24,262 nt of DNA. Origin: a virus. The stretch spans positions 1-24,262 of the IMG/VR virus record IMGVR_UViG_3300006920_000243; one strand, 5' to 3'. Shown here piece by piece: positions 13,955 through 23,177 of the stretch. A program made the position numbers and the translations under genes. Numbering within the stretch: position 1 is the stretch's first letter; every line of letters begins with the position of its first letter. The notes beneath the pieces are model-generated. The model saw only the letters and a program-made list of their open reading frames with translations, had not been told where the DNA came from and made no database searches.

Positions 13955-14171
13955 AGAACTTATTAAAGTTGCTAAAGAAGCTATAGTTGATTCTGATGAT
14001 GATATATCTGCTGATCGATTAAAAAACGCAGCAGCCACTAAAAAGTTAGCTATATTTGATGCTTTTGAAATATTGAATCGTATCCAAGACGAAGAGCGCA
14101 TACTAGAGAACAAGCCTAAAGAAGAAAAGAAAGAAGCTTTTTCAGGGTTCGCTGAAAAAAGATCTAAATAA
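13899..14171 (+). CDS. Putative terminase small subunit
   Basis: A 90-residue mostly helical protein: a helix with SIILAGHKAVEELIKVAKEA, an acidic turn (DSDDDISAD), then RLKNAAATKKLAIFDAFEIL and NRIQDEERILE, and a charged tail. Size, helicity and a one-base overlap (TAATG) with the large-terminase gene fit a TerS that recognises the packaging site and forms a ring; sequence recognition is weak. The start is the ATG at 13899. It lies inside the 3' end of the GroES-like gene, giving 56 bases read in two frames, and I see no later plausible start because the first helix would be lost. It could instead be a different small terminase-linked protein. Confidence 0.5.
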   Translation: MNIKETKKSIILAGHKAVEELIKVAKEAIVDSDDDISADRLKNAAATKKLAIFDAFEILNRIQDEERILENKPKEEKKEAFSGFAEKRSK

Positions 14172-16384
14172 TGTACGAGCAGAATTTAGTAAAAACAGTA
14201 GAGCCTATAAAGCATACTACACTGCACCGATTAAATAAAGGTAAAAAGTGGAAGTACGGTTATAATAAAGAGCAAGATCTAATTGTCATAAGTAAGACAG
14301 GCCAAGTCGGCGAAATAATAGATATACAAGGATTGGTTATAGGTTTACCGCCGGTCCCTAAAAACTTAAATAAAAAAGCTAACAAATGGACCGTTAAGGA
14401 GTATCCTAAGGAGCTTAAAAATATTAAAAGTATATTCGATTGGCAGTCTTATTCAGACGAATTTAAAGAAAAATGGGAGGGTTATATAGATGAGGAATTT
14501 AACAATCGTGAAAACGGTTATTGGTTTTATAACAAAGACGTCCCAACTTATATTACTGGCACTCATTACATGTACCTGCAGTGGAGTAAGATCGACGTTG
14601 GCCACCCAGATTACAGAGAAGCAAACAGATTGTTTTATATATTCTGGGAAGCCGTTAAAGCGGACACAAGAGCTTACGGAATGTGCTACCTTAAAAACAG
14701 ACGGAGTGGATTCTCATTTATGGCATCAGGAGAAACCGTTAACCTTGCGACCATATCGGGCGACGCTAGATTCGGTATACTATCAAAATCAGGTAGTGAC
14801 GCCAAGAAAATGTTTACCGACAAAGTTGTACCGATTTCCCTTAACTACCCGTTTTTCTTCAAACCTATACAAGATGGTATGGATAGACCGAAGACTGAAC
14901 TGGCATATAGGGTTCCTGCTTCTAAGCTAACCCGTAAATCTATACAGTCAAAGGAGACGCGTATTGAAATGGAAGGTCTAGATACAACTATTGATTGGAA
15001 AAACACCGGAGACAACTCTTATGATGGTGAAAAGCTAAAGCTACTAGTGCACGATGAAAGCGGTAAGTGGGAAAGACCAGACAATATACTAAACAATTGG
15101 CGCGTGACAAAAACGTGTCTTAGGTTAGGTAGTCGCATTATAGGCAAGTGTATGATGGGTTCTACATCAAACGCCTTAGAAAAAGGAGGCGGAAATTTTA
15201 AAAAGCTTTACAGCGACTCTGACGTTACTAAGCGCAATAATAACGGGCAAACAAAATCAGGATTGTACAGTTTGTTTATTCCTATGGAATGGAACTATGA
15301 AGGTTTTATTGACAAGCATGGACAGCCTGTATTTGACACTCCAAAAGAAGAAACCGTTTTAGATCCGTTTGGTGATCCTATTGATACAGGAGTTATAGAT
15401 TACTGGAACAATGAAGTTGAAGGCCTTAAGGGCGACCAGGACGCGTTAAATGAATATTATAGACAGTTCCCGCGTACCACTGAGCACGCATTTAGAGATG
15501 AAACTAAAAATAGTATTTTTAACTTAGCAAAAATTTACGAACAAATTGATTATAACAACGATCTGCGTAATACTAATATTATAACCACCGGTAATTTTCA
15601 GTGGGAAGCAGGCGTAAAAGACACTAAGGTAATGTTTTTACCGAGTCCGCAGGGCAGATTTAAAGTGTCTTGGATACCTAATGCTGATGTGCAAAACAGA
15701 TCAATTGTTAAAAACGGTATAAAATATCCAGGGAATGAACATATAGGTGCATTCGGCTGTGATAGTTACGATATTTCAGGTACTACTGACGGCAAGGGCT
15801 CAAAAGGTGCGCTGCATGGACTAACAAAGTTTAGCATGGAAGACGCACCGCCTAGTACATTCTTTTTAGAATATATAGCTAGGCCTCAAACTGCGGAGAT
15901 ATTTTTTGAAGACGTGCTAATGGCTTGCGTCTTTTACGGAATGCCTTTATTAGCTGAGAATAACAAACCTAGATTACTTTACTACTTTAAGCGTAGAGGG
16001 TACAGGGGTTATTCTATGAATAGACCTGACAGATTGTGGAACAAGCTTTCTGTAACTGAAAAAGAAATTGGGGGTATACCAAATTCCAGTGAGGACATTA
16101 AGCAAGCGCATGCGGCTGCTATTGAAATGTACATAGATAAGTACATTGGATTAAAAGAAGATGGCACTTACGGCAGTATGTATTTTAATGCCACTTTAAA
16201 CGATTGGTCTAAGTTCGATATAAATAATCGAACAAAATTTGATGCTGCGATTAGCTCTGGATTAGCTGTAATGGCTTGCCACAAGGATATGTATAGACCG
16301 AATGCTGCTTTACAAAGAACAAAATTAAATCTCAATATTGCAAGATATAAGCAAGACGGAGATATATCGAAAATAATAAAATAA
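14171..16384 (+). CDS. terL: Terminase large subunit (TerL)
   Basis: A 737-residue packaging motor. ATPase: KNRRSGFS at 175-182 (deviant Walker A of the Lys/Arg-rich phage type), LLVHDE with D295-E296 (Walker B and catalytic Glu), and GKCMMGSTSN at 325-334 (coupling motif III). Nuclease: GCDSYD with D531, LLAENN with E596, and FDAAISSGLAVMA with D691, consistent with an RNase-H-like domain that cuts the concatemer. The N-terminal 130 residues are an extra domain with WQSYSDEFKEKW and YWFYNKDVPTYITGTHY. In the capsid-filling step it docks on the portal encoded five bases downstream. The start shares a base with the previous stop. The large + frame inside its 5' part is a shadow. Confident on function; phage group not certain. 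Confidence 0.92.
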   Translation: MYEQNLVKTVEPIKHTTLHRLNKGKKWKYGYNKEQDLIVISKTGQVGEIIDIQGLVIGLPPVPKNLNKKANKWTVKEYPKELKNIKSIFDWQSYSDEFKEKWEGYIDEEFNNRENGYWFYNKDVPTYITGTHYMYLQWSKIDVGHPDYREANRLFYIFWEAVKADTRAYGMCYLKNRRSGFSFMASGETVNLATISGDARFGILSKSGSDAKKMFTDKVVPISLNYPFFFKPIQDGMDRPKTELAYRVPASKLTRKSIQSKETRIEMEGLDTTIDWKNTGDNSYDGEKLKLLVHDESGKWERPDNILNNWRVTKTCLRLGSRIIGKCMMGSTSNALEKGGGNFKKLYSDSDVTKRNNNGQTKSGLYSLFIPMEWNYEGFIDKHGQPVFDTPKEETVLDPFGDPIDTGVIDYWNNEVEGLKGDQDALNEYYRQFPRTTEHAFRDETKNSIFNLAKIYEQIDYNNDLRNTNIITTGNFQWEAGVKDTKVMFLPSPQGRFKVSWIPNADVQNRSIVKNGIKYPGNEHIGAFGCDSYDISGTTDGKGSKGALHGLTKFSMEDAPPSTFFLEYIARPQTAEIFFEDVLMACVFYGMPLLAENNKPRLLYYFKRRGYRGYSMNRPDRLWNKLSVTEKEIGGIPNSSEDIKQAHAAAIEMYIDKYIGLKEDGTYGSMYFNATLNDWSKFDINNRTKFDAAISSGLAVMACHKDMYRPNAALQRTKLNLNIARYKQDGDISKIIK

Positions 16385-16388
16385 AACT

Positions 16389-18815
16389 ATGGCTGAGTCA
16401 GTTGTAAATAATTTTTTCCCTAGCCAGGTTGCTAGCGACCAGGAAAAGATGTCATTTGAGTATGGCCGCCAGGTAGGTAGAGCTATTCAATCCGAATGGT
16501 TCGGAGGCAATTCAGGAAACGTAAGATTTCAAAGCAATCAAAATAGTTTTCACGGGTTAAGATTATATGCTAGAGGCGAACAGCCGATACAAAAATATAA
16601 AGATGAATTATCAGTTAACGGTGATTTGTCTTATCTTAATTTAGATTGGAAGCCTGTCCCTATACTGTCTAAGTTTGTTGATATTGTGGTTAACGGTATT
16701 GCGGACAGATCTTTTGACGTAAAAGCGTATTCGCAGGATCCTTACGGCGTTGAAAAGCGCACTGCGTATATGAACTCTATTATAAGAGACATGCAAACGC
16801 AGGAGATTAACGATTATGCGGCTGAGGCGTTTGGTATTAACTTATACGAAAACGATAAAGAAAATTTACCAGGTTCAAAAGAAGAGCTAGAGTTGCATAT
16901 GCAGCTAAGCTATAAACAAGGTATTGAAATAGCAGAGGAAATAGCAATTAACACTTTGTTCGATGGCAACAAATATGATTTAACTAAAAGAAGAGTATAT
17001 TACGATTTAACAACCATTGGTATTGGCGCGGTTAAAAACACATTTTCAGAATCGGAAGGGGTTGTTATTGATTATGTAGATCCAGCTAATCTTGTTTATT
17101 CTTACACTGAATCTCCTTATTTTGAAGACATATACTATGTTGGAGAAGTTAAAAACATACCGATCAACGAATTAAAAAAGCAATACCCTCAACTCGACCA
17201 AGCTCAGCTTGACAAAATAAAAGCAGCGGGTTCTTATAATAACACAACTTCTTGGAATCAATTTAACGACGGCGCTAATGGCGGTTATGATTCTAACACG
17301 GTGCAGGTTTTGTATTTTAATTACAAGACCTATATGAATGAGGTGTATAAAGTAAAAGAAACTGCTACGGGCGGCTTAAAAGCTATACCAAGAGACGATC
17401 AATTCAACCCACCGGCGGATTCAGAAGGGTTCGCTAAAGCATCACGTTCGCTCGAGGTGTTATATGAGGGGGCTATGATATTAGGCCCTAGTATGCTATT
17501 GGAATGGGGTATGGCTAAAAATATGGTACGCCCTAAAAGTGATTACAATAAAGTAAAAATGAATTACAGTATTGTAGCTCCAAGAATGTACAGAGGTCGT
17601 ATTGAATCTATTGTAAGCCGTTGTACGGGGTTTGCTGATATGGTACAGCTTACCCATTTAAAGATGCAGCAGGTGCTATCTAAAATGATGCCTGACGGTG
17701 TTTATATGGATGCGGACGGTCTTGCTGAAATTGATTTAGGCAACGGAACAAACTACAATCCGCAAGAGGCGCTTAATATGTTCTTCCAGACGGGTTCTGT
17801 TATTGGTAGGTCATTTACGCAAGAGGGCGATATGAATCCTGGTAAAGTGCCTATCCAACCGTTACAAACCGGCGCGGGTGGCCAAAAGCTGCAAACATTA
17901 ATTCAAACATACAACTATTACCTACAAATGATCCGTGATGTAACGGGTCTTAATGAAGCTCGTGATGGTTCAAGCCCCGATGCACGGGCATTAGTTGGTG
18001 TGCAAAAATTAGCGGCAGCAAATTCAAACACAGCTACAAGACATATATTAGACTCAGGGTTGTTTTTAACAGCCGACACAGCAGAGTCTTTATCGCTTAG
18101 GATATCAGACATACTTGAGTACAGCCCATCTAAAGAAGCATTTATTCAAAAAATAGGCGGTTTTAACGTAGGTGTGTTAGAAGAGCTAAACGATTTGTAT
18201 TTACACGATTTCGGCATTGTCTTAGAGTTATCACCAGACGACGAAGAAAAAGGTATGCTGGAAAATAACATACAAACCGCGCTTTCCGCTGGGCTTATAG
18301 ATTTATCAGACGCAATTGATATACGCGAAGTTAAAAACCTTAAGTTAGCTAATCAGTTATTAAAACTGCGTAGAAAGCAAAAGCAATTACGCGATCAAGA
18401 AATACAACAGCAAAATATACAAGCGCAAGCGCAAGCGAACGCACAAGCACAGCAAGTAGCAGCGCAAGCGGAAATACAGAAAGAACAAGCGCTGTTTCAA
18501 ACAAAAGCGCAGCTTGAACAAATGAAAGCTCAAATTGACCAGCAAAAAATGCAGTCTGAAGTTCAATTAAAGAAAGAACTTATGGCCTTGGAGTTCCAGT
18601 ACAATATGCAGCTTAAGGGCATTGAGGTTGATGGGCAAAAGCAAAAAGAGTCTAGTAAAGAAGACCGCAAAGACGAAAGAACTAAAATGCAAGCGACTCA
18701 ACAAAGCGAGTTAATTGATCAAAGAAAAAATGACTCGCCACCTAAAAATTTCGAATCCTCTGGAAACGATATACTTGGCAGTGGGTTTGGCTTAGGTACC
18801 TTTGAACCTAGGTAA
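16389..18815 (+). CDS. Portal protein
   Basis: An 808-residue portal, the dodecameric ring at the packaging vertex. Landmarks near the start are HGLRLYARGEQPIQKYKDEL, SYLNLDWKPVPILSKFVDIV and a VNGIAD turn, followed by an alpha/beta core with GIGAVKN, YVDPANLVYSYT and QVLSKMMPDGVYMDADG, and a crown/barrel region near DARALVGVQKLAA. From about residue 675 to 760 there is a long Gln/Ala-rich coiled coil, then a disordered Lys/Asp/Ser tail. The long tail segment probably forms the portal barrel or contacts DNA or scaffold. The length is at the upper end for podovirus portals. It lies between terL and scaffold, the expected order. It resembles portals of Bacteroidota podoviruses, but I could not verify this. 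Confidence 0.88.
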   Translation: MAESVVNNFFPSQVASDQEKMSFEYGRQVGRAIQSEWFGGNSGNVRFQSNQNSFHGLRLYARGEQPIQKYKDELSVNGDLSYLNLDWKPVPILSKFVDIVVNGIADRSFDVKAYSQDPYGVEKRTAYMNSIIRDMQTQEINDYAAEAFGINLYENDKENLPGSKEELELHMQLSYKQGIEIAEEIAINTLFDGNKYDLTKRRVYYDLTTIGIGAVKNTFSESEGVVIDYVDPANLVYSYTESPYFEDIYYVGEVKNIPINELKKQYPQLDQAQLDKIKAAGSYNNTTSWNQFNDGANGGYDSNTVQVLYFNYKTYMNEVYKVKETATGGLKAIPRDDQFNPPADSEGFAKASRSLEVLYEGAMILGPSMLLEWGMAKNMVRPKSDYNKVKMNYSIVAPRMYRGRIESIVSRCTGFADMVQLTHLKMQQVLSKMMPDGVYMDADGLAEIDLGNGTNYNPQEALNMFFQTGSVIGRSFTQEGDMNPGKVPIQPLQTGAGGQKLQTLIQTYNYYLQMIRDVTGLNEARDGSSPDARALVGVQKLAAANSNTATRHILDSGLFLTADTAESLSLRISDILEYSPSKEAFIQKIGGFNVGVLEELNDLYLHDFGIVLELSPDDEEKGMLENNIQTALSAGLIDLSDAIDIREVKNLKLANQLLKLRRKQKQLRDQEIQQQNIQAQAQANAQAQQVAAQAEIQKEQALFQTKAQLEQMKAQIDQQKMQSEVQLKKELMALEFQYNMQLKGIEVDGQKQKESSKEDRKDERTKMQATQQSELIDQRKNDSPPKNFESSGNDILGSGFGLGTFEPR

Positions 18816-18847
18816 TTATAGTAATAATAATTTTATAATATCTTATC

Positions 18848-20017
18848 ATGAGTGAAGAAACTAACCCGGTAGTAGGCGTCGATGAAGACGGTACTATCAA
18901 AGTAAACATGCAAGCTAATGCCGTTCAAGAGCAAAGCGCAGATGAGGTTCCTGTACGCGACGAACCCGCAGTTAGCGAAGAAGTACCAGAACAAAACGTC
19001 GAAGCAGCAGTTGAAGAACCTGCCAGAGAAGAAGAGCGCGTTCAAGATAAACAGCCTGTTCAAGAAGAACCGGTAGAAGAAACTTCTGTATTACAAGAAA
19101 TTACAGACGAAGAAGTAGAAGAGGTAGCGGAACAACTTGAAGAAGATGTAGCTACAGCAATTGAAGAATCCACAAAAGCCGGCGCAAACTTGCCCGAAAA
19201 CATTCAAAAAGTTGTTGACTTTATGGATGAAACGGGTGGTACTTTGGAAGATTATGTGCGGCTTAATACTGATTACTCACAGTTAAATGAAGATCAGTTA
19301 TTGCGCGAGTACTACGAAACAAAATATAAATCGTACGATAGAGAAGACATTGACTTTTTATTAGAAGACAAATTTTCTTACGATGAAGAGCTTGACGATG
19401 AGCGTGATGTACGTTTAAAGAAGATAGAACGCAAAAGAGCGCTATCAGAAGCTAAAGAGCATTTAGATAATTTAAAGTCTAAATACTACGATGAAATTAA
19501 AGCTGGATCTAGGTTAAACCCTGACCAGCAAAAAGCGGTAGAATTTTTCAGTCGCTATACAAAAGAAAGTGAAGATGCTGCTAAAATTGCAGAACAACAA
19601 ACCAGTAGGTTTAAACGCGAAAGCGCGAAAGTATTCAATGAAAGTTTTCAAGGGTTTGATTACAACGTTGGAGACAAAAAGTACCGCTTCAAAGTTAACG
19701 ACACTGGCAAGGTTAAGGAAACCCAAGGTGACATTAACAACTTTATCAAGAAGTTCTTGAACGAAAAAGGTGAAATGTCGGACGCTAAAGGCTACCATAA
19801 ATCGCTGTTCACCGCAATGAACGCTGATCAAGTTGCACAACACTTTTACGAGCAAGGCAAAGCCGATGCAGTAAAGGATAGTATGGCCCGCACAAAGAAC
19901 GTTGATATGAATCCGAGAGGGGTTCACGAAGAAGTAACAGCGTCTAATGGGTGGAAAATACGCGCGGTTGATAGTGGAACTAACAGCTCTAAACTTAAGG
20001 TTAAGTTTAAAAAATAA
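18848..20017 (+). CDS. Scaffolding protein
   Basis: A 389-residue acidic, helix-rich protein placed between portal and major capsid protein. The first ~115 residues are extremely Glu/Val-rich and low-complexity (VPVRDEPAVSEEVPEQNVEA). The middle is helical with alternating charge (REYYETKYKSYDREDIDFLL; ERDVRLKKIERKRALSEAKE). The C-terminus is basic (NSSKLKVKFKK), as expected for a capsid-binding tail of a scaffold. It should guide procapsid assembly and then leave the shell. No protease motif is seen. The assignment is by position, length and composition, not by family. Confidence 0.78.
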   Translation: MSEETNPVVGVDEDGTIKVNMQANAVQEQSADEVPVRDEPAVSEEVPEQNVEAAVEEPAREEERVQDKQPVQEEPVEETSVLQEITDEEVEEVAEQLEEDVATAIEESTKAGANLPENIQKVVDFMDETGGTLEDYVRLNTDYSQLNEDQLLREYYETKYKSYDREDIDFLLEDKFSYDEELDDERDVRLKKIERKRALSEAKEHLDNLKSKYYDEIKAGSRLNPDQQKAVEFFSRYTKESEDAAKIAEQQTSRFKRESAKVFNESFQGFDYNVGDKKYRFKVNDTGKVKETQGDINNFIKKFLNEKGEMSDAKGYHKSLFTAMNADQVAQHFYEQGKADAVKDSMARTKNVDMNPRGVHEEVTASNGWKIRAVDSGTNSSKLKVKFKK

Positions 20018-20041
20018 TAATCCATTTAAAATTTTACACAA

Positions 20042-21493
20042 ATGGCATTTGCAACAGCGCCAGCAACACTGGCAAATTTAGCGCACCTAACACCACGTCC
20101 TGTTAAGGGCTTGTTCGGTGACAACTATATTCCTTTAGCGAATATGGATTTTACACAACAATTTCTTCCTGAAGTATACGAGAAAGAAGTAGAGCGTTAC
20201 GGTAATCGTACGATCGGCGGATTCTTGCGTATGGTGGGAGCAGAGATGCCTATGGCCTCTGATCAAGTAGTATGGTCTGAACAAGGTCGTCTACACATTG
20301 CTTACGATGATGTTAGATTAAAAACAACCAGTACTTTAGAGATTACTCAAACGGCTGCTAAGCCTTCTTTGATTGGCCCAGGTATGACTTTAGTAGTTAG
20401 CCAAAGCCTTGCGGGTGGAGCTATCACTACTTTCAAAGCGTTTGTTACAGGAGTTACCGCTACTTCAGCTACTATTCAAACTGTAGCATTCAAAGCTTAT
20501 GAAACAGCAGCGGGTCTTGCTCCAGCTGGTATTGCGGTAAATTCTGCAGACTTAAGCTTGTTTGTATACGGTAATGAGTACGGAAAAGGATCTAAAGAAG
20601 CTGGTAACTCATTGGACGCTTCGTTCACTCAGTTTTCTAACCAGCCTATTATCTTACGTGATAAGTACAGCGTTAACGGTTCTGACACAGCGCAGATTGG
20701 TTGGGTTGAAGTAACTACTGAAGCTGGAACTTCTGGCTACATGTGGTACTTGAAGTCTGAGCACGAGTCGCGTCTACGTTTTGAAGACTACCTAGAAATG
20801 TCTATGGTTGAAGCTGAAAAAGCTGTATCAACGTTTAACGCACCAGCTGCTAACGGCGGTCAGGTAATTGCAGGTACTCAAGGTTTGTTCTCTGTATTAG
20901 AAGAGCGCGGATTGGTTTACAACAACGCTGACTTCGGTGGTGGTAATGGACTAGGTGAGTTTGATACTATTCTTTCTGAGCTTGATAAGCAAGGCGCTAT
21001 TGAAGAGAACATGATGTTCTTGGATCGTGCAACTTCTTTGTCTATCGACAATATGCTTGCTGCTCAGAATTCTTACGGAGCTGGCGGTACATCTTACGGT
21101 GTATTTGACAACTCTGAAGATATGGCATTGAACTTAGGATTCTCTGGATTCCGTCGCGGTTCTTATGACTTCTACAAGACTGACTGGAAATACTTGAACG
21201 ATTCAACTACTCGCGGATCTATCGGCGATATTGAAGGGGTAATCATCCCTGCAGGTACTTCTACTGTTTATGACCAACAATTAGGCAAGAACATCTCGCG
21301 TCCTTTCTTACACGTTCGTTACCGTGCTTCTGAAGCAGACGATCGTCGTATGAAGTCTTGGGTTACTGGCTCAGTTGGTGGAAATTACACTAGTGATGTT
21401 GATGAAATGAATGTTCACTTCCTTTCAGAGCGCACAATGTGTACTCAAGCAGCCAACAACTTCGTATTGTTGAAGAAAACAACTAACGCATAA
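20042..21493 (+). CDS. Major capsid protein
   Basis: A 483-residue protein, almost certainly the HK97-fold capsid subunit: it follows the scaffold gene, is long enough, and has an N-terminal arm (PRPVKGLFGDNYIPLANMDF), a strand-rich middle with an inserted beta domain at about 110-185, and an extended C-terminal part with LHVRYRASEADDRRMKSW. Arg is coded almost only by CGT/CGC, with a single AGA, unlike terL and portal where AGA is common. This is a signature of very high expression. A stable hairpin follows the stop. No delta domain or maturation protease site is evident, so the scaffold is separate. Confidence 0.85.
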   Translation: MAFATAPATLANLAHLTPRPVKGLFGDNYIPLANMDFTQQFLPEVYEKEVERYGNRTIGGFLRMVGAEMPMASDQVVWSEQGRLHIAYDDVRLKTTSTLEITQTAAKPSLIGPGMTLVVSQSLAGGAITTFKAFVTGVTATSATIQTVAFKAYETAAGLAPAGIAVNSADLSLFVYGNEYGKGSKEAGNSLDASFTQFSNQPIILRDKYSVNGSDTAQIGWVEVTTEAGTSGYMWYLKSEHESRLRFEDYLEMSMVEAEKAVSTFNAPAANGGQVIAGTQGLFSVLEERGLVYNNADFGGGNGLGEFDTILSELDKQGAIEENMMFLDRATSLSIDNMLAAQNSYGAGGTSYGVFDNSEDMALNLGFSGFRRGSYDFYKTDWKYLNDSTTRGSIGDIEGVIIPAGTSTVYDQQLGKNISRPFLHVRYRASEADDRRMKSWVTGSVGGNYTSDVDEMNVHFLSERTMCTQAANNFVLLKKTTNA

Positions 21494-21507
21494 GCGTTAA
21501 TTTAATA

Positions 21508-21535
21508 TTGCCCTCGTCCTTTGTGGCGGGGGTAA
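21508..21535 (+). terminator. Hairpin after the major capsid gene
   Basis: An 11-pair stem (TTGCCCTCGTC with GGCGGGGGTAA, three G-T pairs and one T-G) closes a six-base loop CTTTGT and is followed by TTATTACCTTTATTT. It begins 15 bases after the capsid stop. It is probably an intrinsic terminator or a 3'-protecting structure that lets capsid mRNA outnumber the downstream genes. Confidence 0.65.
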
Positions 21536-21564
21536 TTATTACCTTTATTTAATTATATTATATC

Positions 21565-22428
21565 ATGGCAACAGCAAAAACACCTGCGGCTAAAAAAGCT
21601 GCACCAAAAGCAAAAGTTGAAACATATGTTGAACCAGAACCAGAAGTTCTTGCAACTATTCAGCCTGAAACAAAAAAAGTTACAAAGAAAAAAGATGAAT
21701 GGGTTTTTAAAGACCGATTGTACGAACTAGCGAGCGGTAAAGAGCCGTTGGCTTACACTGTCCCTACAATGCACTCTGCAAAAAGCCCGTTACTTCACTT
21801 TGACAAAGAAAAAGGATACCAGCGAGAAATACGCTATGCTACTAACCAGCGCTCTCCATTCGTTGATGAGCAAGAAGGAACAGTAACACTAGGGCGTATT
21901 GTTTTAAGAAACGGTATCTTAAGAGTTCCTAAAGAAAACATAGCAATGCAAAAGTTTTTATCTGTACACCCGTTTGTTACATCCGGTATAATTGCAGAGT
22001 ATAAACCTGAGTCAATCGCAGAAGACGAGGTTGATTGGATTGAAATGGAATTAGAAGCACTTAATGCTGCTAAAGACATGGCAGTCGATCAAGCTGAAGC
22101 GATAATGCGTGTTCAAAGCGGATCTAAGGTATCTGAGCTCTCTTCTAAGGAACTTAAAAGAGATTTACTTATATTTGCGCGTAAACAACCTGGTTTGTTC
22201 TTAGAGCTGGCCAATGACGATAACGTGGAACTAAGAAATATTGGGATCAAAGCCACAGAGCGTGGATTGCTAACATTATCAAGTGACAATAGAACATTTA
22301 TGTACGGCGAAAATAAACGCAAGATCATGACTGTTCCTTTTGACGAACACCCTTATTCGGCGCTTGCTGCATTCTTCAAAACAGATGAAGGTATGGAAGT
22401 ACTGAATGTAATTGAAAAACGACTATAA
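21565..22428 (+). CDS. Conserved post-capsid structural protein
   Basis: A 287-residue protein with an Ala/Lys-rich N-terminal tail (about residues 1-50) and a mixed domain. Notable blocks are YELASGKEPLAYTVPTMHSA, EKGYQREIRYATNQRSPFVD, SGSKVSELSSKELKRDLLIF and YSALAAFFKTDEGMEVLNVI. The gene lies right after the major capsid protein and before the connector genes. This position and the conserved style fit a minor head protein, a capsid decoration protein or a head-completion protein. It has no Cys and no membrane segment. No family can be named with confidence. Downstream, a hairpin separates it from the connectors. Confidence 0.65.
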   Translation: MATAKTPAAKKAAPKAKVETYVEPEPEVLATIQPETKKVTKKKDEWVFKDRLYELASGKEPLAYTVPTMHSAKSPLLHFDKEKGYQREIRYATNQRSPFVDEQEGTVTLGRIVLRNGILRVPKENIAMQKFLSVHPFVTSGIIAEYKPESIAEDEVDWIEMELEALNAAKDMAVDQAEAIMRVQSGSKVSELSSKELKRDLLIFARKQPGLFLELANDDNVELRNIGIKATERGLLTLSSDNRTFMYGENKRKIMTVPFDEHPYSALAAFFKTDEGMEVLNVIEKRL

Positions 22429-22435
22429 GTCAAAT

Positions 22436-22463
22436 AGTGGGGATCGCTAACGCGGTCTCCACT
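22436..22463 (+). terminator. Hairpin before the connector genes
   Basis: A 12-pair stem (AGTGGGGATCGC with GCGGTCTCCACT, two G-T pairs) closes the loop TAAC and is followed by TTTAATAAC. The distance from the stop is eight bases. It is a second strong hairpin in the late operon, probably a partial terminator or RNA-stability element. Confidence 0.6.
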
Positions 22464-22481
22464 TTAATAACATAAAACATT

Positions 22482-23174
22482 ATGAGCGTAAGCGTAGACA
22501 CTGTTTATCAACGAGTATTAAGTATACTCAATAAAGAGCAACGAGGGTATGTTACGCCTCAAGAATTTAATCTGTTTGCTAATCAAGCACAGATGGATCT
22601 ATTCGAGCAATACTTCTATGACATTAACCAGTTCGGTAGAATGCATGGAAACGACACGGAGTTCTCCGACATGCTCAACATTCTCAACGAAAAAATAAAT
22701 TTATTTGAAGTTACAGCGGCAATGACCCGTAGTAACAATTATTGGGTTGCGCCTTCTGATTTATACAGAATAGGTACGCTTATCTATAATAATATAGAAG
22801 TTGAGAGAATTAATCAAAAAGAGTTTTTATATATAAACCAAGCGCCTTTAACAAAGCCCACTGATACAAGACCTGTTTTTGTTGCCAGCGATGATGGATA
22901 CAAAGTATACGGTACTGCTGAATTAACTACAGGTGTAACGTGTAACTATATTAAAAGACCTGCGCAAGTTGTTTGGAACTATGAGCAACCGGTTATTAAT
23001 GGAGTTGCAATGTTTAATACATCAACTTCTGTTGATTTCCCACTACATGCGTCGGAAGAAACAGAATTAGTAATGAAAATACTAGAGCTTGCTGGTATTT
23101 CAACACGCGAATTGCAAGTGTACCAAATAGCCGCTCAAGAAGAAGCGCGCAATACTCAACAAGAAAAATCTTAA
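22482..23174 (+). CDS. Putative head-tail connector (adaptor) protein 1
   Basis: A 230-residue protein. The N-terminal half is helical (VDTVYQRVLSILNKEQRGYV, EFNLFANQAQMDLFEQYFYD), followed by a strand-rich middle (YWVAPSDLYRIGTLIYNNIE, YKVYGTAELTTGVTCNYIKR) and a final helix with SEETELVMKILELAGISTRE. Such an alpha-helical core with a beta extension fits adaptor rings that extend the portal. It is placed between head genes and the tail-tube-type gene, in the usual connector position of podoviruses. The A/T-rich leader follows the hairpin. The assignment is by context and fold pattern. Confidence 0.6.
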   Translation: MSVSVDTVYQRVLSILNKEQRGYVTPQEFNLFANQAQMDLFEQYFYDINQFGRMHGNDTEFSDMLNILNEKINLFEVTAAMTRSNNYWVAPSDLYRIGTLIYNNIEVERINQKEFLYINQAPLTKPTDTRPVFVASDDGYKVYGTAELTTGVTCNYIKRPAQVVWNYEQPVINGVAMFNTSTSVDFPLHASEETELVMKILELAGISTRELQVYQIAAQEEARNTQQEKS

Positions 23175-23177
23175 CAC

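Noticed and set aside
14490-14930. A 146-residue + frame inside terL
   Set aside because: It lies fully inside terL, which has intact motifs across this part; no independent support.
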